A DNA stretch of 64,000 nt from Hyperoplus lanceolatus. Taxonomy: Eukaryota > Chordata > Actinopteri > Uranoscopiformes > Ammodytidae. Shown here one piece after another: positions 41,520-64,000 of this stretch. Within the stretch, counting starts at the first letter, position 1, and each line of letters opens with the position of its first letter. Below the pieces are notes generated by a model. That model had not been told where the DNA came from, did not search any database, and saw only the letters and a list, made by a program, of their open reading frames with translations. Location: positions 14,276,001 through 14,340,000 of the forward strand of contig CM049407.1 in the NCBI GenBank assembly GCA_026929865.2. Reading direction: 5' to 3'. The position numbers were made by a program, and so were the translations under genes.

Positions 41520-42390
41520 TGTTAGGGCATGGATGGCAGGCGCTCCAGTCACAAAGACTGCTGAGCTAGCTCATGTTTTAATAGGAACAGTGGCTTAAGT
41601 GAAGAGAATACTTTGAGATCTAAAAGAAATAGGGTTAATAGGTTCACAAATTTTGGTCGACAGTGCACATTAGATGACCGGGATCAAGCTAGTGTATTAG
41701 TACTATATACAGGGGAAAATATACAGCTTCTTCTCAGGTGACCTTCCTGAGTCAATGCAGGACGTGATCACACTGAGTCAGCAAGAACAATCTGTATAGA
41801 AAGGGATATTACAGCAGGGCTGCAGAGCTTAAACCCATCAGTACAAAGATAAAAAAGAGAGGTCAGTGGTGCCGAAACCAAGAGGCATTGGTCTACAGAG
41901 ATGTAAAAAAAAATGTATGAGATGACTCATCATTCATCATATTAGGTAATGATGAGTCGTCTAACAGAACAGGCCTGGATGCTTGACCCCTACAGTGCAG
42001 GTATCTGGTGGCTCTGTTTGCTCCACTGAGGACTCACTGCAAAACCATATAAAGTATAGTTCTGAGTGATCAACTTTATCCTGTGATGAACCATTTATAT
42101 CCTGATGGGGTTGTTCTATTAAAGACTGAAAATACTCATTTTTAAAGGGCATGAAGGGTCACTGAATGGTTTGATGAGTAAGCGGTGAGTCCTTCCAAGA
42201 GTATGAAAATAAAGTGCATCATACGCTGTGGCTTTTAATCAAAAACTTTGTACTGACTTGTTAGACAGCGCTCTCAACCATCATCATCAAAACACCAAAT
42301 GAGGGAATATCTTCTGGAAGGATGGTGTTGAGTTCAGAGCATATGAGAATCAACACCAAGGAGCATTAAAGTGGTTCAAATGGCATGTGT
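41520..42390 (+). pseudogene. Decayed Tc1/mariner transposase remnant
   Basis: Near 41525-41575 the plus strand reads AWMAGASVTKTAELAH, close to the N-terminus of a Tc1-like transposase. Near 42330-42380 a frame reads FRAYENQHQGALKWF, which also looks like transposase. Many stops and frameshifts separate them. No terminal repeats identified. Confidence 0.5.
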
Positions 42391-42939
42391 CACTTTATGT
42401 GTATGTTTGATATGATTTTCCTTTAATTTGTTAACTCTGTATCTTTACAGTTAACTTATGTGCACAGTAAGTTTGTTTTGTTACTTTAGTTAATTACTTC
42501 AGCTGTTCAGCACCCTAATAAATGCAGGTGGCAATATTTCCATTGTAATGAAATCTTGCTTTATAATATATTAATAAAAAGTATAAAATAAGATCTACTT
42601 TTAAGACAAAAATGACTTATGCTACAGGTTGTAGCATATGTTGCGAGTTGTCCTGGTACAAAAGTTAATTCTGACATGTGTTTTTGGAGCTTTTACTTTC
42701 GAAAATATGTATAAACCTGTAAACCTGGTTGCCACAAACTTGGTAATCCATCAGTTTGGAATTGTGTTTTTTTCTTCAGTTTTTTAACTAATGTATATTT
42801 TCTTTCAATATGCTCTTTTAAACCAGCAAGCTTACTCCATCCCTGGGACTCCTTGGTCAACTTCTGCATTGTAGGTGAATTTATTTAGGTAACACTTTAC
42901 AATAAGGTACACAAAAAAAGAGTAGTTACCCTTTTAAAA

Positions 42940-43052
42940 AGGGTAGTTTACCTTTTAAAAAGGTTAGTTTACCTTTTTAAATGGTAAGTTTACCTTTTAA
43001 AAAGGTAAACTGACTTGATGGTCAGAGCTTTATTTATTTAGCTCTGACCATC
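42940..43052. repeat. Tandem small palindromes and a 13-bp-stem hairpin
   Basis: Repeated TTTACCTTTTAAAAAGGTA-type palindromes run from about 42940 to 43010. They are followed by GATGGTCAGAGCT (43017-43029), a 10-nt AT loop and its exact complement (43040-43052). The preceding AACACTTTACAATAAGG near 42891 is a common fish transposon end motif, so this may be a MITE fragment. Confidence 0.75.
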
Positions 43053-43189
43053 ATCACCTTATGGCCATGGCAAAAAAAAAACCTTGGTTGCAGGAGTTGA
43101 CATGTAGCACTTGCAGGCAGCATGGTAGATCAGGTGTGCGTTTATTGACCTGTTGAATCTCCCTCTTTCCTTTAAGTCACGATTGGTCT

Positions 43190-44310
43190 GTTATATAGAG
43201 TCCACTGGCACTGACCTCTCCGGACGCGTGGCCCCCTGTTCCTGGCGCGCGTCACGTTTCCCTGCACTGACAGAGCCCGATCCAAAATAGACGGCACCCA
43301 CCCTACACCCTACACCCTCCAACTCCCCCAACCACACACACCCTCCCACCTCTCTCCCTGCTCTGCCCCAGTACTCTACCCTCACTCTCTTTCCCTGCCG
43401 AGGAGCGTCACGCAGTTGTCCAGTGCGTCTCCTCAGCAAGTCCGCATCGTCAACTCCTGGAATCTCAGGGAATATCACTCAAAGGAATACTATCAACGTC
43501 AGCAGAATAAAGGGGAGGAGGTGGTGTAGGCGTATAGGCTACAACATAAACCGCAAGAGCTGTTCCAGGGAAGAGTGGTCTCCCCAAAAACCTGAGGTGA
43601 GCTTTCTGCTTGTGGATTATAGCCTACATTTCCCCAAATATGTGTCAGTGTCGGTGCTGCAGTGGGGTGAAAGGTGCGTCAGCTTCTTTACTGCACTGCT
43701 GGAGAGGAGCGAGCGCGTCCCCACCGTTTGGAAATCCTAATATAAAGACGGAGTTAGCCTACACTGTGATTGTGCACTTTTCCCCCCTCTTGGAAACGGG
43801 GCATATCTTGAGTCGTGCATGGCAGCTGTGGGCTACTTTAAGGAGCACGTTGAACACTACTAACCTTCCTCTCCCTCTCGCTCAATCTCTCTCTCTTTCT
43901 TGCTGCCTCACACCCCCCCCTGTATCCCCTGCACAGCCTATGCGTCCGTATTTATATTTGTTTGTTTGGCTGTGCGCACTGGCTGTTTTAAATCGACAAA
44001 AGCGCCACTGAGTTGGTCGCCTTCATTTTCTGGGACTATTTGGGATCAGGGTGGTAGGTGGGAGGAGCGCACCGGGCCCGGGTGGGACAGTGCAGTTTGT
44101 CATGTCTATATTAGGAAAGTGGCAGTGTCATTCTTTCGCTCGTGTGTGTGTGTGTGTGTGTGTCGACTCTCCAGAGCCGTGCCATGCGCGACAGAGGAGG
44201 GCTATCTCATTAACCAGAGACAGAATGAAAGGAGCTTGTTGTCAACATTTTAACTTCTTTTGCTCCATATACTGTTTCATCCGCGCTTTCCCAACTATAA
44301 AGTTTTAGAT
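43190..44310 (+). promoter_or_regulatory. Candidate coro6 promoter and non-coding first exon region
   Basis: GC-richer, CpG-containing sequence in an AT-rich setting, 2-3 kb before the first coding exon of coro6. That exon begins with an acceptor (GCAG then CCATGAG) at 46401-46407, so an upstream non-coding exon must exist. A good donor (CCTGAG|GTGAGC) lies at 43596-43597. The position is an inference. Confidence 0.35.
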
Positions 44311-59609
<15,299 letters not shown>

Positions 59610-60393
59610 TCTGCATTGAAACACACCATCTTGAAGAACTGGTCTGAATTTTCGAGTCACTATTATTATAGGAACACATTTCCCTTACATCCACACAGGG
59701 TTGCCACTTTAAAAGTGCCAATGTATAAAAACATGAATGTGGACAAAGCAAATGCAAATTGATGGCCCCATTAGATTTCGAACAAATGACATCTATAACC
59801 AGTGAAGTTTGTTTTGTGGATGATTCTACATGATCCACATTCCATTTTTTTTTACATAATATACCTTTAATGCTGTGGATTTTTTTTTTCTAATATATTT
59901 ACAACTTTTACAGTGATTTGTAAAGAATGAGAAGAGTGCAAAAGTGGAGTGTAGGTTAGAGGGACATGCACAAGTTGAGTTAAAGGTCTGAAGAAGGTCA
60001 ACAACTTTTTAAATTACCCTATGAGAAGAAGACACAAAGGTTTACAAAAAGTAAAAATCAAATCCCAGAAAAAAAAACCTTTCCCCGGGATGCAGTGTTT
60101 TGGTCATTTTCATCTATAAAATGCCAAACTACATAGTAATGGACATAACACCACTAAAAACACACACCATACTTCACCATAGAATAATCACACCAAGCAA
60201 AAGCATACACCAATGTCCTCCATATCAGACGTTCACTGACCAGTTTATTTAAATAAGTCTTGCTGAAATTTTTTCAAAATGTAAATAGTGATGAAGGAAT
60301 CAAGAGAACATTTGTTGAACTTATAGCAAAATGTGAAAAGCAAAAACGTTTTGTGTTCTGTAAAGAAATATACATTAGACACATTATGACAAC

Positions 60394-60399
60394 AATAAA
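60394..60399 (+). promoter_or_regulatory. Possible coro6 poly(A) signal
   Basis: AATAAA about 785 bp after the coro6 stop; 59610-60390 is AT-rich with no gene recognised. It is the nearest plus-strand AATAAA I noticed. Confidence 0.4.
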
Positions 60400-60871
60400 A
60401 ACATTTTTTTTAAATGGTCTGCCTTTCTCTCTGCTGTTACAACATTTCAAAGTTAGACTTCATAGGGGTACACAGTGGCCAACTGATGCATGCATCCATG
60501 TTGAGAAACAGAAGATGAACTGGGTGGAATCTGGAGCACAAGTCTGATGCAAAAGCAAAGTCTGTACTTCCCATGAAAGCAACAAGTTTTTCCTCTGAGA
60601 GGCGCAAAATGCACCTGTGTCGTTGCGAGGGCATCGTGTCAAATTTCGCCACCTGCCTATGTACGCATGAGAGTCTGCATGCAGGCAATAGCTGACCATC
60701 TGGAATTAATCATGTGTAGACAAATTTGTGTATGCAGGCAATGCACTATAAACAGAACTGTGAACTGTCTAGGCCACGTTAAACAAGATATAAGTAAGAT
60801 AAGCTGTCATCTAGCATTGACTCTACAGAGTCACAGAAAGGAAGCATGGACGAGAATTTTCTGCAGCTGCA

Positions 60872-60877
60872 TTTATT
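60872..60877 (-). promoter_or_regulatory. Possible poly(A) signal of the VWA7-like gene
   Basis: TTTATT on the plus strand (AATAAA on the minus strand), about 190 bp after the stop codon at 61069. Another candidate at 60244-60249 would make the two convergent transcripts overlap. Confidence 0.4.
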
Positions 60878-61068
60878 CATCTTTTAACCCAAGCCTGATT
60901 TGAGCATGAAGCTTTAAACTCAAAATTAATTGACCCAGGTTGTAACAATGTGTTCATCAGAGTAAATCAACAGTAAAACCTACAATGAGCCTTTCACAGG
61001 ACACATAGTCAATTGATTCAGTGTTAATAGGAAGAATATGGATTAATGCAGCTTTTTTCAATTTTCAA

Positions 61069-63288
61069 CTATGATTGCCAATGGGTGCCCAGGTCTGTCA
61101 GTAGGTAAAGGCCAAATATCAGTATGCTTGCGCAAAGAAGGGGCGACTGAGTGACTTTGGTGGAGCTGGAAAGCGGAGCTGTGGTACCCTCCCGGCGATC
61201 ATATGAACAGGAGGCGGTATTACCCACCCGATCCACAGCTAGAAGCTCCACGTTAGTAGACAGGCAGGAGGCACTGTAGGACACCAGCGTTATGTTCTCG
61301 TTGCCAGGGGCCAGGCTGGTGTTCAGGGTCCCGTTGCCCTGTCTGAGGCTAACACGGTCGATACCCGTCCCTTCAGCACCGTCACTCACCCGGACAGAGA
61401 GACCCCATCTGCATGAGCTGCAGTTTGCAGAACAGTTTGCAGACTGCAGGCTGAGCAGCTCACACTTTGGTTGAGAGAAATCCGTCACCTGGGAGGAGAA
61501 GAAAGAGTGGATGACGTCAGGTCGCTGTAAAATAGTGACTTAACCAACAAACATCACCATGAAGGAATATAAAAAGGACGAAATCTCACCCTTTATTTTA
61601 TGGGGTCTCTCAATTTTTAAACATTTAATCAGGCAAACATACATCCAACACAGGGAGAATGAAGTTTAAAATCATAAATATATTTAGATGGGTTTCAATT
61701 GTGGTTTTCTTTCATTAAAATTGCTTGTTGTCAAAATCCAGTGTTATACAAAGAAAAACGTGCATGTTGCTAGCTACGGTGGGCCTCCTTTTTATTCTAA
61801 AACACAAGTATTGTTTACATACCAGTTTACAAAGCCTAGGCTGTGTGTTAACACCAGATTTCTTCAGTGTACACACAGTACGGAGGGGTAGCGGATCGTG
61901 AAGATATATTCACTGATTTTGACTAAAAGTGATTTTGACAACAAGTATTCTCCAGAATTGCTGACTCCACCTTAAATGACTGTGATATATTAGTGGTATA
62001 TTACCGGGTTCACAATGGAGAAACGCAGCACGACGTAATTTGAATCGTTGCCCCCTGGGGCCTCGGCCTCGATGGTCAGGGTGACGTCAGTGCCAGATGG
62101 GGTGTTGAGAGGTGCTTCCAGGTTCACTGTACCATTCTTTGTGTTTCCAGTTGCCAGGACTAAACTGGTTGGAAATGTTGATTCAAAACGTCGGTTATTG
62201 GTGGCTCGGATGGTGAAGTTTCCCCCTCCTCCATTGGTCATCACAGAGAAGGGCACAGAGAAAGGTGTTCCTGGTACCATGATGCTATCTGCATCAGCCT
62301 TAAAAGCAGACAAGAAGTAGTGTTTTGGTTTATAATGAATAAACGGGAACGCTTAATTATAAAAAGTTAAAATAAACTTCCTCCTAAATTGTTTTTAATT
62401 AAGACCCCCCTAAAAACACTACCTACACCCCCCCCAAAAAAAACGTCCTCCTAAAATAAAAATTTGTAGGTAATGCATAACTATCGAGTAGTTACTAAAA
62501 AAAACTAAAACAGAAAAAGAGGTCATGCATAATTATGTAGTAGTTACTAAAAAAAACTAAAACAGAAAAAGAGGTCATGCATAATTATGTAGTAGTTACT
62601 AAAAGAGTACTATGTAGTAGTTACTCAAAAAAATTAAAAACCTATGTAGTAGTTAATGCATAACAATGAAATAATTTCTACAATGTGACACAGCGATTGT
62701 CTGGGACAAACCTGTACTCACTGTGATTGTCAGATTGGAGGACATGAAGTTGGTGGGTGACTGCCTTTGGAAGACAGTCGATGAGGGAGCGGGGGTAAGA
62801 GCGCTATTCAGCCCTTTCAACCGCACCACAAAAGCTGTTGATGGTATCCTGTCAATACGAACTATGAAGTTCCCCTGCTCCAGTCTCTGCACAACTCCTT
62901 GCATCTCTTCTGTCCCCGACGATTCCACCAGGGCCACTTCTGTCACCCTGGCAACATCGCTGCCCGTTAAAGACACCAACAAGGTGCCTCCGACACCTGT
63001 CAAGAAGGAAATATAAAAATGAATTGTGTCTGAGATGGTGATGTCATGTTATATCAGCAGCTTGTCAAACCTTTACAATTTCCTTTACCAGCTCTAGGAC
63101 GCGTATCAAGAGCATCAAATCCCTGGAACGGGCCCTGTGATGCCTCCACAAAGTCAAACAGGAAGTCAACAGGACTCTGACCTGCAGATAAAAATGATAA
63201 ATATATGTGTATATAGAAAAGTAAACATACATTGTTTCCATTCTAGATCCTTCCTCCTTTTTATCTTTGCAGTTTCTTTCATTGATTT

Positions 63289-63329
<41 letters not shown>

Positions 63330-63963
63330 GACATAACTGCAACATGATAATGGATATGAATGTTTATATCCATATGTCAAATTAAACAGGTTAGTGAAGC
63401 TGTATTGGCTGATATGATTGAGGATTATTTATGTGAATATATAGCAGCCTACCAACAAAATGGGATTCTTAGTGCATTCTTAGGCTTTGTGGGAAGAATT
63501 ATGATAAACGGTAAAGAAAAATCCTGAGGAATTACTGAACAAAAAAACTTAAAGCTAAACCTGACTCGTTGGTAAAAGGGAGCTTCTTGGTATTTTCGGC
63601 TAAAGACTTCCAACTCTGTGTTACCTTCCTGCAAATGAATACGGGTGCAAAAGGGCAAGATCCAAACCAAAACAATGGTATTTTGTACACAAAGCGTTCA
63701 ATCTAAGGTAGGCCTATGATACGACCCACATGGCTCTAACCGAAATAATTATTCATGTTGTGTTCAAATTAAATCAATAACGGGGGTCTCTCACCTATGA
63801 CCTTTAGTGTGTAGGGATCAACTGACTCCATTTTCATTCTCCACTGTCCAGCGGATTTTTTCAGACGCAGAGTCCTGAAGTTTCCCACTTGCTGGGACGA
63901 GGTGATCAATGATCCTGTCAAGCTGCTGCTCTGCTCAGATTCCCCTTCAAACAGGAAACCATA
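61069..63963 (-). CDS. VWA7-like protein, C-terminal part (5' end outside window)
   Basis: Five exons on the minus strand: 63963-63795, 63181-63089, 62996-62722, 62298-62005, 61488-61069 (stop TAG). Phase closes at every junction, giving 416 residues. The order YGFLFEGES..., then GQSPVDFLFDFVEASQGP, then VGGTLLVSLTGSDVARVTEV, then repeated Ig-like beta-rich segments, recalls the C-terminal half of von Willebrand factor A domain-containing protein 7. The VWA domain itself would be upstream and is not seen. The many N-x-S/T sites and paired Cys in the last exon fit a secreted or surface protein. The C-terminus has a hydrophobic stretch (LLCASILIFGLYLLTD), which could be a membrane or GPI-attachment tail. 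Hemicentin-type relatives are the main alternative. Confidence 0.7.
61719..61973. mobile_element. Left-truncated copy of the 57779-58047 MITE family
   Basis: Shares TTGCTTGTTGTCAAA, CCTAGGCTGTGT, TGATTTTGACTAAAAG and the right end CTCCAGAATTGCTGACTCCA with 57779-58047. The left terminal repeat is missing. Lies in the last intron of the VWA7-like gene. Confidence 0.75.
62490..62660. repeat. Minisatellite, 52-bp unit, about two full and several partial copies
   Basis: Unit built from AACAGAAAAAGAGGTCATGC and ATAATTATGTAGTAGTTACT; the period of 52 bp is visible between 62511 and 62563. Partial units with TATGTAGTAGTTA continue to about 62660. In an intron of the VWA7-like gene. Confidence 0.85.
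63287..63330. repeat. (TTG)n microsatellite
   Basis: About 14 TTG units in the VWA7-like intron between exons 63963-63795 and 63181-63089. Confidence 0.95.
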
Positions 63964-64000
63964 CTAATTAACTGGTAGGAAGCAGTAACAGTAATAGATT

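Noticed and set aside
63449..63670. 73-codon frame as an extra VWA7-like exon
   Set aside because: No acceptor/donor pair of fitting phase; the exons on both sides join in phase without it.

Overview
The window is nuclear DNA from a ray-finned (teleost) fish. Its genes have many short exons with GT-AG introns, and the introns are full of CA/GT microsatellites and fish-type transposons. The conserved block nsrp1 - ssh2 - coro6 matches part of human 17q11.2. There are no prokaryotic operons and no CRISPR array.

Layout. (1) 427-5128, plus strand: 3' two thirds of a classical calpain (protease core end, C2-like domain, penta-EF-hand domain), with a SINE in its 3'UTR. (2) 6451-9811, minus strand: complete nsrp1 (nuclear speckle splicing regulator), tail to tail with the calpain. 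(3) 9822-14812: intergenic DNA with an 890-bp inverted-repeat transposon, decayed repeats, and the ssh2 promoter. (4) 14813-37340, plus strand: complete ssh2 (Slingshot cofilin phosphatase, about 1217 aa). Its 12.8-kb intron 2 holds two ~3.2-kb inverted-repeat elements with three smaller transposons inside them, and a probable alternative first exon at 29555-29682. (5) 38993-40593: a palindromic Tc1-like element just past the ssh2 poly(A) signal. (6) 40594-46404: decayed Tc1 sequence, tandem hairpins, and a GC-rich stretch that is the likely coro6 promoter or 5'UTR. (7) 46407-59609, plus strand: complete coro6 (469 aa); its intron 2 carries a LINE fragment, a second palindromic Tc1-like element and a SINE, and its intron 4 another SINE. 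(8) 61069-63963, minus strand: last five exons of a VWA7-like gene, tail to tail with coro6.

Ssh2 (cofilin dephosphorylation) and coro6 (actin-binding WD40 protein) both act on actin turnover. Their adjacency is conserved vertebrate linkage, not an operon. The calpain and VWA7-like flanks differ from the human neighbours, and no EFCAB5-like exons were seen between nsrp1 and ssh2.

All exon boundaries were read by eye from splice motifs, reading phase and remembered family sequence. Reading phase closes across every junction in all five genes. I see no unknown multi-gene system. The most unusual signals are: two Tc1-family elements 11 kb apart that both seem to carry two 5' arms, a U12-type intron in the calpain, a candidate second ssh2 promoter, and three inverted-repeat elements flanked by CAG/CTG 3-bp duplications.
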